From the NCBI GenBank assembly GCA_028707655.1, contig JAQWAN010000101.1, positions 1-7,461 on the forward strand: 7,461 bases of DNA, read 5' to 3'. Below the pieces are notes generated by a model, which did no database searches, was not told the origin of the DNA, and saw only the letters and a program-made list of their open reading frames with translations. The position numbers were made by a program, and so were the translations under genes. Shown here one piece after another: positions 1 through 6,173 of the stretch; the first letter of the stretch is position 1, and each line of letters begins with the position of its first letter. The DNA comes from Bacteroidaceae bacterium. GTDB taxonomy: Bacteria; Bacteroidota; Bacteroidia; Bacteroidales; Bacteroidaceae.

Positions 1-459
1 AATACGTGCACCTACTAATTCAGACAATGCCTCGGCGATGACCAAACGGTCGCAGTGCATACCTACTGAGTGTGCCTGCAAAACGGCTGTTGTACCATAC
101 ACGTCGATAATTAATCCAGGCAGATTATCACCTTCACCATGTACTAAACGAAAGGCATTAGTAGTTGGATTATCAATAAGTCCTAAACTCTTGCGTACAG
201 CTAGTGCCACCTTTAACCGTTTCAGCCAGAAGGCATAATCAATCTCCACCTCTTGAAAAGAAAGAACACGTACGGTAATGCTATCCACTTGGTAGTGCCC
301 TAGTGCTATAAAATCTCCGTTAGATGTGTATACAGCTGCTATATCTCCCTCTTTCAGTTGTTCATCTTTACTTCTAATGGCACCCGAAAAGACCCATGGA
401 TGGAAACGATTTAACGATTCCTCTTTTAGCGGCTTTAAAATTATTTTCTTATAATTCAT
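1..459 (-). CDS. rlmI: RlmI-type class I SAM-dependent 23S rRNA (cytosine-5) methyltransferase, N-terminal part
   Basis: The first 153 codons are present; the rest lies beyond the left edge (family members are about 390-400 residues, from memory). The protein opens with MNYKKIILKP, followed by a PUA-like RNA-binding domain (about residues 5-75, with the FHPWVFSGAI segment at 19-28). Next comes the family signature around 104-122 (RLVHGEGDNLPG then LIIDVYG) that precedes the Rossmann methyltransferase domain. The SAM-binding and catalytic cysteine motifs are not in the window. E. coli RlmI methylates C1962 of 23S rRNA; that exact target here is inferred from family. The start fits homologues as I remember them and overlaps the upstream exonuclease gene by 11 bp, so translation is probably coupled. 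No Shine-Dalgarno sequence is visible. Sure of the family, less so of the exact target base. Confidence 0.88.
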   Translation of the reverse strand, partial: MNYKKIILKPLKEESLNRFHPWVFSGAIRSKDEQLKEGDIAAVYTSNGDFIALGHYQVDSITVRVLSFQEVEIDYAFWLKRLKVALAVRKSLGLIDNPTTNAFRLVHGEGDNLPGLIIDVYGTTAVLQAHSVGMHCDRLVIAEALSELVGARI

Positions 460-1084
460 TTTTTGTATCTTTATTAACGAATGGCTTTACTTCATAGCCC
501 TGTTCTTTCATTTGTTGTAAACGGTTGTATATAACCAAGCAAGACCATGCATCAATGGCCGCATATTTCTGTTGTGCGGGTTGCAGTATATCTGCTTCCC
601 AATTGGATAGACGTTGGGCTTTAGAGATTTTCTCGCCAAAGAGATTGGCATGTATCTTCTGTAAGCTACGATCTTGTATACCAAAATGACCAACCACATT
701 CTGTAAATCGATACAGCCTTGCTCCTTAAAAGGGGAACGTTTATGCAACATCATTAGGTCATCTTTTAAAGATAAGCCTATTTTTAGAATCTTGGGATTG
801 GTGAGCAATTGGATAAGAGAGGGGGTTAATCCTAACTTATTCAAACGAAACAAATAACATTTCTCCAGGGTAGAGATCTGCAATAGGGCTACCTTATAGG
901 AACGTCCCTTAACAAAAGCTGGACGTGTCTCACTATCAATGCCTATCACATCGAACTGTGAAAGGTAATGTAATGCTTTATCCGCAGCCTCTTCTGTATC
1001 TACTACCTCTACCTCACCCATAAAATCAGCACGCGGCATCTTTGCAATGCATGCTTTATCCATCTTCTCGTTGACTATAAACAT
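449..1084 (-). CDS. 3'-5' exonuclease, DEDDy family (RNase D-like, single domain)
   Basis: A 211-residue protein made almost entirely of one DEDDy exonuclease fold. Exo I is IGIDSETRP with D50 and E52. Exo II is KIGLSLKDDL, where D109 (or the adjacent D108) is the metal ligand. Exo III is YAAIDA with Y174 and D178. All catalytic residues are therefore present. It lacks the HRDC domains of full RNase D, matching the short '3'-5' exonuclease domain' proteins common in Bacteroidetes. It should remove nucleotides from RNA or DNA 3' ends by a two-metal mechanism in the cytoplasm; the substrate cannot be read from sequence. The ATG at 1084 overlaps the DUF5063 gene by 10 bp and follows AGGAGG at 1094-1089 by 4 nt. 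A second possible start is Met8 (1063). The stop overlaps the next gene by 11 bp. Confidence 0.9.
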   Translation of the reverse strand: MFIVNEKMDKACIAKMPRADFMGEVEVVDTEEAADKALHYLSQFDVIGIDSETRPAFVKGRSYKVALLQISTLEKCYLFRLNKLGLTPSLIQLLTNPKILKIGLSLKDDLMMLHKRSPFKEQGCIDLQNVVGHFGIQDRSLQKIHANLFGEKISKAQRLSNWEADILQPAQQKYAAIDAWSCLVIYNRLQQMKEQGYEVKPFVNKDTKNEL

Positions 1085-1656
1085 TTATCCTCCTCTTCCT
1101 CTAAATCGTCTAAGTCTTTTTCATCTACCTCATCCGCAGAATGAAAGGCATATTTAGCATCGTGCAGAGCACGCAGGGTGTTCACCAGTTTCTGCCCCCA
1201 ATAAAGAGCAAACGATTCCTCACAAACCACTAACGATTCATACATCGTGGATTCTAATCCTAATCGATAGACAGAGATGAAATTCTTAATATCTTGATAA
1301 ATATCTGTTAGGTCTTCCGATATAGTACAATTGATGGGGGTATCACTATATTTCATATCGGAAAGGAATACATCCAAATAATCATTACGATCTTTCAGGA
1401 TACCAGCAATGGTCAATTGAATTACTTCATAATCATCTTCTTGTACAAACTGCTCCACTACTTCATCGCCTAAAGGTTGACAAGGAGGTAACAGGGAGGC
1501 TTTAAGATACAACAATGGGAGTAGTTTAAGCGACACATCAATAAAGTCTTTTCGCTGCATTGTTTCGGATTGCTCCAAGAAGGAACAATACTGCACAGCA
1601 ACGGTTACAAACTCTATTGTATTCTTATGAAAAACGATCGTTTTAATATCATTCAT
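1075..1656 (-). CDS. DUF5063 domain-containing protein, function unknown
   Basis: A 193-residue, probably all-helical cytoplasmic protein with no signal peptide or membrane segment. I recognise it as the DUF5063 family found beside ftsK in Bacteroidales; no biochemical role is known to me. Visible segments are an N-terminal FVTVAVQYCSFLEQ helix (16-29), a SLKLLPLLYLKASLLP block (42-57), and an ALYWGQKLVNTLRAL helix (150-164). The tail is strongly acidic (175-190, mostly D and E), a possible interaction surface. The reading frame extends upstream to a TTG at 1692, but the predicted promoter -7 element (1675-1682) lies inside that extension. Homologues as I recall begin near this point, so the ATG at 1656 is chosen. 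It is the first gene of the leftward operon, and its last codons overlap the exonuclease start by 10 bp. Confidence 0.82.
   Translation of the reverse strand: MNDIKTIVFHKNTIEFVTVAVQYCSFLEQSETMQRKDFIDVSLKLLPLLYLKASLLPPCQPLGDEVVEQFVQEDDYEVIQLTIAGILKDRNDYLDVFLSDMKYSDTPINCTISEDLTDIYQDIKNFISVYRLGLESTMYESLVVCEESFALYWGQKLVNTLRALHDAKYAFHSADEVDEKDLDDLEEEEDKCL
1089..1094 (-). promoter_or_regulatory. AGGAGG Shine-Dalgarno-like site for the exonuclease gene
   Basis: The minus strand reads AGGAGG 4 nt before the ATG at 1084. It lies inside the codons for the acidic tail of the DUF5063 protein. It favours Met1 over Met8 of the exonuclease. The spacing is shorter than ideal, and Bacteroidetes ribosomes use such sites weakly, so it may partly reflect Glu/Asp codon content. 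Confidence 0.4.
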
Positions 1657-1674
1657 TATTTCAAATTTTGGATG

Positions 1675-1682
1675 CAAAGTTA
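1675..1682 (-). promoter_or_regulatory. Predicted -7 element of the DUF5063-exonuclease-rlmI operon
   Basis: The minus strand reads TAACTTTG followed by C, an exact match to the Bacteroidetes sigma-70 (SigAb) -7 consensus TAnnTTTG. The -33 element is weak: TTTA lies 18 bp upstream (1703-1700) instead of TTTG at about 19-21 bp. Transcription would begin near 1668, leaving a leader of roughly a dozen nt before the ATG at 1656. This supports that start over the upstream TTG. Confidence 0.55.
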
Positions 1683-1725
1683 CTAAAAACAAGCAAGAAT
1701 AAAGTGAAAATCCGTGTTTTTTGCA

Positions 1726-1733
1726 TACATTTG
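1726..1733 (+). promoter_or_regulatory. Predicted -7 element of the ftsK-lolA-trxB operon
   Basis: TACATTTG followed by C matches the Bacteroidetes -7 consensus TAnnTTTG and lies 21 bp before the ftsK ATG at 1755, giving a leader of about 15 nt. No convincing TTTG -33 element is seen at the expected distance, so the promoter may be weak or activator-dependent. The element is embedded in the inverted repeat TACAT-N4-ATGTA (1726-1739). Confidence 0.5.
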
Positions 1734-1754
1734 CATGTAAACAAGCATTTTATC

Positions 1755-4349
1755 ATGGCAAAAAAACAACTTAATAAAAAAGAGTCGACCCTATATCTCT
1801 ATTTCTCAGCTATCAAGGAATTTATGCGGAATGACAGTACCCTATTTGTTATTGGACTCATTCTTGCATTATTAGGTCTTTATCTGGGCTATTCCATGTA
1901 TTCCTACTTTAGAACGGGCGGAACAGACCAACAGTATATGGACGCTGCATACTTATTGCAGGAGGGACATAAGGCGAGCAATGTTGGGGGAACAATAGGT
2001 GCACAACTAGCCGACCTATTTATTCATAAATCGTTTGGTGTTGCTTCCTTTTTCATCCCCTTCTTACTGTTATTAGGAGGGATAAGCTGCATGCGTATCT
2101 ACAGTGTAAAATTTGGCAAATGGCTCATTTGTTGTCTACTGATTATGTTTTGGAGTTCTATCACTTTGAGCTTTCTTTTTGAGCAGGCAACATCTAATCT
2201 CTTTTTTTATATTGGCGGACAACATGGTCATATTATCAACCTATGGCTTATTAAACAGATTGGTATCCCCGGAGAGCTGCTTCTATTAATAGGAACAGCC
2301 ATCGTATTTGGTGCATTATTGAACAATCGTGTCATCTTATTTATTCGTAAGATTTTTCATCCAACACTTCCTAAATGGAACATAAAATGGCCAAAGAGAA
2401 AGCCTAAAATGAGTAAAGAGGAAAAAGCGATGGCGGCAGTGACTTCTGAAGAGGGGTTAGAAACGCAAGATATAATGGCCGAGGAAAAGAAGGAGAAGGA
2501 GATTAGCGAGAAGCTTATAGATTTAGAGATGGAGAATGCGGCTTCTATTGGAGATAATTTTATAGAGGACTTAGCAAATATTCCTACGGAGGAGACAACG
2601 GAAGAGGAGGAAGAAAAAGAGGAGAGAACGGAAATCTGCTTCGAAGACCCTAGTGCCGAAAAATATCAGAACAAGAAAACGGAAACAACAGCTCCGCTCG
2701 GCTCCACCAAAAAAGATCTATCCATGCAGGTAGAGAAGGGACAGGATTCGGAGGAAGCGGGAACGCCAGGTGCTAAAGAGCCTGAGTTTATCGCAAAAGC
2801 GGGAGGAACAGAAGAGGACCAAGCTTACGAGGGTCCTGAAATTCAACCCTATAATCCTAAACTCGATCTAGAGAACTACCATTACCCTACCATCGATCTG
2901 CTCAAACATTACGATGATAGTGAGCCCACCATCAATATGGAGGAGCAAAACAATAATAAGAATCAAATTATTACGGTGTTACGCAGCTTTGGCATAGAGA
3001 TAAGTAGTATCAAAGCAACTGTGGGACCTACCATAACATTGTATGAGATTAAGCCAGAATCGGGTATTCGTATCTCTAAGATTCGCGGACTAGAGGATGA
3101 TATAGCTTTGAGCCTCAAGGCTATTGGTATCCGTATTATTGCTCCTATCCCAGGGAAAGGAACAATTGGTATTGAAGTGCCTAACTCGGATGCAAAAATT
3201 GTTTCGATGCAATCGGTTATTCAATCAAAGAAGTTCCAAGAATCGACCTTTGCACTTCCTATTGCTTTTGGTAGAACCATTACCAACGATGTGTTTATGG
3301 TGGACCTCAGCAGTATGCCACATATCTTAGTGGCAGGTGCTACGGGACAGGGTAAATCGGTTGGACTGAATGCCATTATCACCTCACTGCTTTACAAGAA
3401 ACATCCAGCTGAGCTTAAGTTTGTGCTGATTGACCCCAAGAAGGTGGAGTTTAGTATCTACTCTGTTATTGAGAAACATTTCTTAGCTAAACTTCCGGAT
3501 GAACAAGATGCTATTATCACTGATGTGAAGAAGGTGATACAGACACTGAATTCTATCTGTGTGGAGATGGATTCTCGCTATGATTTATTACAAAAGGCAC
3601 ATGTTAGAAATGTGACGGAATACAATAAGAAATTTATCAATCGACAGTTGAATCCTAATAAAGGACATAAATTTATGCCCTATATCGTGGTTATTATTGA
3701 TGAGTTTGGTGATCTAATCATGACTGCAGGCAAGGAGATTGAATTACCAATTGCACGTATTGCACAACTAGCTCGTGCAGTGGGTATACATATGGTTATT
3801 GCTACGCAACGCCCTACTACAAACATTATTACGGGTACAATCAAAGCCAATTTCCCTGCTCGTGTGGCTTTTAAAGTGTCGCAGATGATTGACTCACGTA
3901 CTATTCTCGACCGTCCAGGGGCCAATCAACTCATTGGTCGTGGAGATATGTTGTTCCTGCAAGGGAGTAATCCTGTTCGCGTGCAATGTGCTTTTGTGAG
4001 TACCTCTGAGGTGGACACAATCACTAATTATATTAGTAGACAACAGGGCTATTCACTTGCTTTTGAATTGCCAGAATATACCATGGAGCAGAAGGATGAG
4101 GCTAACACCACCTACGACACAGGAAAACAAGATTCCTTATTCGAAGAGGTGGCTACACTGATTGTTGCTACACAGCAAGCTTCTGCCTCTATGTTACAGC
4201 GCAAATTCTCTATTGGATTTAACCGAGCAGGACGTTTAATAGAGCAGATGGAACAGGCAGGAATTGTTGGACCACCCGACGGTAGTAAACCACGAAAGGT
4301 GCTTTGTCTAAGTGAAATGGAATTAGAATCAAAACTAAACAACAGGTAA
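1755..4349 (+). CDS. ftsK: DNA translocase FtsK (FtsK/SpoIIIE family)
   Basis: An 864-residue septal DNA pump that clears and aligns chromosomes for dimer resolution at division. The N-terminal domain has four likely membrane helices (about 29-51, 94-113, 121-142, 172-190). A Lys/Glu-rich, acidic linker follows (about 215-370), much shorter than the E. coli linker. The motor begins near 400: the alpha/beta part contains ATVGPTITLYEIKP (421-434), Walker A is GATGQGKS (528-535), Walker B is IVVIIDEFGD (644-653), and ATQRP is at 683-687. The C-terminal gamma winged helix (about 792-855) contains FNRAGRLIEQMEQAGIVGP, the part that reads orienting DNA motifs and contacts XerD in studied homologues. 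All motor residues look intact. The frame opens at a TTG at 1668, but that lies upstream of the predicted promoter; MAKKQ at 1755 is the normal start. First gene of the rightward operon. Confidence 0.97.
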   Translation: MAKKQLNKKESTLYLYFSAIKEFMRNDSTLFVIGLILALLGLYLGYSMYSYFRTGGTDQQYMDAAYLLQEGHKASNVGGTIGAQLADLFIHKSFGVASFFIPFLLLLGGISCMRIYSVKFGKWLICCLLIMFWSSITLSFLFEQATSNLFFYIGGQHGHIINLWLIKQIGIPGELLLLIGTAIVFGALLNNRVILFIRKIFHPTLPKWNIKWPKRKPKMSKEEKAMAAVTSEEGLETQDIMAEEKKEKEISEKLIDLEMENAASIGDNFIEDLANIPTEETTEEEEEKEERTEICFEDPSAEKYQNKKTETTAPLGSTKKDLSMQVEKGQDSEEAGTPGAKEPEFIAKAGGTEEDQAYEGPEIQPYNPKLDLENYHYPTIDLLKHYDDSEPTINMEEQNNNKNQIITVLRSFGIEISSIKATVGPTITLYEIKPESGIRISKIRGLEDDIALSLKAIGIRIIAPIPGKGTIGIEVPNSDAKIVSMQSVIQSKKFQESTFALPIAFGRTITNDVFMVDLSSMPHILVAGATGQGKSVGLNAIITSLLYKKHPAELKFVLIDPKKVEFSIYSVIEKHFLAKLPDEQDAIITDVKKVIQTLNSICVEMDSRYDLLQKAHVRNVTEYNKKFINRQLNPNKGHKFMPYIVVIIDEFGDLIMTAGKEIELPIARIAQLARAVGIHMVIATQRPTTNIITGTIKANFPARVAFKVSQMIDSRTILDRPGANQLIGRGDMLFLQGSNPVRVQCAFVSTSEVDTITNYISRQQGYSLAFELPEYTMEQKDEANTTYDTGKQDSLFEEVATLIVATQQASASMLQRKFSIGFNRAGRLIEQMEQAGIVGPPDGSKPRKVLCLSEMELESKLNNR

Positions 4350-4351
4350 CG

Positions 4352-4990
4352 ATGTACAAGAAATGCCCTACTCTACTCTTTTTGCTTTTTCTATCTATTG
4401 GCTGTACGGCACAAGATAGAGCAGACGGGTTACTTCAAAAATGTATCCTGCTACTCGAAAAGTCTACTGGCATTCAAGCTAAATTTACGAGTACTCTACG
4501 ATTCTCTAGCGGCGAAGAGAACAGCTCTTCGGGAGAGATTTATCTAAAAAAAGAGCGCTTTAAGATTGTTACTCCTCGTAGCATTAGTTGGTTTGACGGC
4601 ACAACACTCTGGAGTTATGTTTCCTTAAATGAGGAGGTTACCATTAGTGAGCCTACTACAGAGGAACTAAATGAGATGAACCCCTATGCTTTGATTAGTA
4701 ACTACAAACAAAAATATACCGCTCACTATCAAGGAGAAGAGGTTCTACACCAGGAGAAAACATACTGTATAAAACTTGTACCTCAAGATATGGAGAGCGA
4801 TTTTTCCTCTATCAAAGTTTACCTAACGGTAAAAGATTTACAACCCCTTTCTATCACTAGCAGATTAAAAAACGGCGATAATGGAACGATATCTATTGAT
4901 ACATTCCATGCAACAGAAAAACTTTCGAACGCTTTCTTTCATTTCCCTACGAAAGAATATCCTACAGCCGAATTAATTGATATGCGCTAA
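4352..4990 (+). CDS. lolA: LolA-like outer-membrane lipoprotein carrier protein
   Basis: A 212-residue exported protein of the LolA family, which in E. coli carries lipoproteins from LolCDE across the periplasm. Matching features are GEIYLKKERFKI (61-72, like the GxxxxKxPxxF strand), FDGTTLWSYVSLNEEVTI (81-98, the DGxxLW strand pair), and a C-terminal FHFPTKEYPTAELID (196-210) resembling the usual F.F.P.G..VID end. The N-terminus is a signal peptide with hydrophobic core 8-16. Its processing is ambiguous: signal peptidase I could cut after A20 (CTA|Q), or C18 in SIGC could be a relaxed lipobox. It starts 2 nt after the ftsK stop, with ACAGG at 4342-4346 as a weak ribosome site. It probably depends on ftsK transcription. 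Sequence similarity within the family is low, so the precise client set is inferred. Confidence 0.87.
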   Translation: MYKKCPTLLFLLFLSIGCTAQDRADGLLQKCILLLEKSTGIQAKFTSTLRFSSGEENSSSGEIYLKKERFKIVTPRSISWFDGTTLWSYVSLNEEVTISEPTTEELNEMNPYALISNYKQKYTAHYQGEEVLHQEKTYCIKLVPQDMESDFSSIKVYLTVKDLQPLSITSRLKNGDNGTISIDTFHATEKLSNAFFHFPTKEYPTAELIDMR

Positions 4991-5007
4991 TTAAAACGAA
5001 ATAGATT

Positions 5008-5952
5008 ATGACAACAGAAAAAACAAAATGCCTAATTATTGGCTCAGGACCAGCTGGTTACACAGCTGCTATCTATGCTAGTAGAGCTAATCTATCTCCC
5101 CTATTGTATGAAGGCTTACAACCAGGTGGACAGTTAACAACAACAACAGAAGTAGAAAATTTCCCAGGTTATCCTGAGGGAATCGATGGCACACAACTGA
5201 TGGACGATTTACGCAAACAAGCGGAACGTTTTGGTGCGGATATCCGAACTGGACTTGCTACATCGTGCAACTTAGAAAAAGCACCTTACCATGTTATTAT
5301 AGAGGACGAGAAAGAGATTATAGCAGATACGCTAATCATTGCCACAGGAGCTACGGCTAAATATCTAGGCTTACCCGATGAAACTAAATATGCCGGTCAG
5401 GGTGTAAGTGCTTGTGCAACCTGTGATGGTTTCTTTTATCGCAAAAAAATTGTTGCTGTTGTAGGAGGTGGAGACACTGCTTGCGAAGAAGCAACTTATT
5501 TATCGAGCTTAGCAGCAAAAGTGTACCTCATCGTTAGAAAAGACTACCTTAGAGCTTCTAAAATTATGCAACAACGCATAATAGACAATCCTAAGATCGA
5601 AGTGCTCTATAATCACAATGCCGTTGGCTTGGTTGGAGAAAAAGGTGTAGAAGGTGTAAAATTAGTGGAAAAAACAGCTACTGCAGAGCGTAACTACGAA
5701 CTACCTATTGATGGTTTTTTCTTAGCTATCGGACATAAACCAAACACGGAGATATTTAAAGCATACTTGGAAACAGACCAGGTGGGTTACCTAAAAACAA
5801 TTCCAGGTACACCTAAGACACAGTTACCAGGGGTTTTTGCGGCAGGAGATGTGGCCGATTCTCATTACAGACAAGCCATCACTGCTGCTGGAACAGGATG
5901 TATGGCAGCCATAGATGCAGAAAAATATCTTTCTGAAAATGGACTTTTATAA
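5008..5952 (+). CDS. trxB: Thioredoxin-disulfide reductase (NADPH, FAD flavoprotein)
   Basis: A 314-residue, full-length low-molecular-weight thioredoxin reductase. The FAD dinucleotide fold is GSGPAG (12-17). The redox disulfide is CATC (C136/C139) followed by DG. The NADPH fold is GGGDTA (153-158), with R177, K178 and R182 in the VRKDYLR segment placed like the 2'-phosphate-binding arginines of E. coli TrxB. The C-terminal FAD contact is GVFAAGDVAD (275-284). It transfers electrons from NADPH to thioredoxin in the cytoplasm. In Bacteroides fragilis, which lacks glutathione reductase, this system is central to thiol balance and oxygen tolerance. It lies 17 bp after lolA with no visible promoter in the gap and an A-rich leader without Shine-Dalgarno. 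It is the last gene of the operon, before the 5993-6039 terminator. Confidence 0.97.
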   Translation: MTTEKTKCLIIGSGPAGYTAAIYASRANLSPLLYEGLQPGGQLTTTTEVENFPGYPEGIDGTQLMDDLRKQAERFGADIRTGLATSCNLEKAPYHVIIEDEKEIIADTLIIATGATAKYLGLPDETKYAGQGVSACATCDGFFYRKKIVAVVGGGDTACEEATYLSSLAAKVYLIVRKDYLRASKIMQQRIIDNPKIEVLYNHNAVGLVGEKGVEGVKLVEKTATAERNYELPIDGFFLAIGHKPNTEIFKAYLETDQVGYLKTIPGTPKTQLPGVFAAGDVADSHYRQAITAAGTGCMAAIDAEKYLSENGLL

Positions 5953-5955
5953 TTT

Positions 5956-5985
5956 AGTTCTAAAGAACAGAAAAGAACTCTTTTT
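5956..5985 (+). terminator. Possible weak first terminator after trxB
   Basis: AGTTCT (5956-5961) can pair with AGAACT (5974-5979) around a 12-nt loop, followed after one C by five T (5981-5985). It begins 3 nt after the trxB stop. The stem is only 6 bp and an internal GTTC/GAAC pairing competes with it, so it is weaker than the hairpin just downstream. Confidence 0.3.
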
Positions 5986-5992
5986 CAAATAG

Positions 5993-6039
5993 AATAATTG
6001 AAAAACAATAAATGAACATTGTTTTTCAATTATTTTTTT
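5993..6039 (+). terminator. Rho-independent terminator of the ftsK-lolA-trxB operon
   Basis: A perfect 17-bp inverted repeat joins 5993-6009 to 6018-6034 (3' arm ATTGTTTTTCAATTATT) around an 8-nt loop. A run of seven T follows at 6033-6039, the first two within the stem. The stem is AT-rich but long and uninterrupted. It sits 40 bp after the trxB stop and separates that operon from the M16 peptidase gene, which has its own predicted promoter. Confidence 0.85.
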
Positions 6040-6093
6040 GTTAAATAAGATTTAAATATAAGCTTTATTAGCAATTGATGCCTAATTAATAGA

Positions 6094-6101
6094 TACATTT
6101 G
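6094..6101 (+). promoter_or_regulatory. Predicted -7 element of the M16 peptidase gene
   Basis: TACATTTG followed by C matches TAnnTTTG and shares the 10-mer ATACATTTGC with the ftsK -7 region. The nearest upstream TTG (6075-6077) is 16 bp away, shorter than the usual 19-21, so the -33 element is uncertain. Transcription would start near 6108 and give a leader of about 65 nt. The rest of the 221-bp gap after trxB holds only AT-rich sequence and the terminators. Confidence 0.5.
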
Positions 6102-6173
6102 CGATACGAAAATTGTACATCGCATAAACAGATGGCAAATTAGAAAAGATTAGCATTAATAAAATAAACTTTT

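Noticed and set aside
38..238. Plus-strand open frame of 66 codons
   Set aside because: It lies antisense within the clear rlmI coding region, and its translation has no recognisable features.
508..699. 63-codon minus-strand frame inside the exonuclease gene
   Set aside because: It is an out-of-frame shadow of the DEDDy exonuclease, whose frame contains all catalytic motifs.
1657..1692. Upstream TTG start extending the DUF5063 protein by 12 residues
   Set aside because: The extension contains the predicted -7 element TAACTTTG, so it would not be transcribed, and the ATG at 1656 fits the family.
1668..1754. Upstream TTG start extending FtsK by 29 residues
   Set aside because: The extension spans the predicted ftsK promoter and overlaps the divergent promoter; MAKKQ at 1755 is the usual type of FtsK start.
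2440..2640. Purine-rich GAG/GAA stretches as a possible DNA repeat array
   Set aside because: There is no regular repeat unit; the pattern is explained by Glu/Lys codons in the FtsK linker.
3124..3330. 68-codon plus-strand frame within ftsK
   Set aside because: It is a shadow of the ftsK motor-domain sequence, with no start signal or domain of its own.
3680..4342. Two minus-strand frames (3680-3925 and 4112-4342) antisense to ftsK
   Set aside because: Both mirror the conserved motor and gamma domain codons and have no promoter, ribosome site or recognisable protein features.
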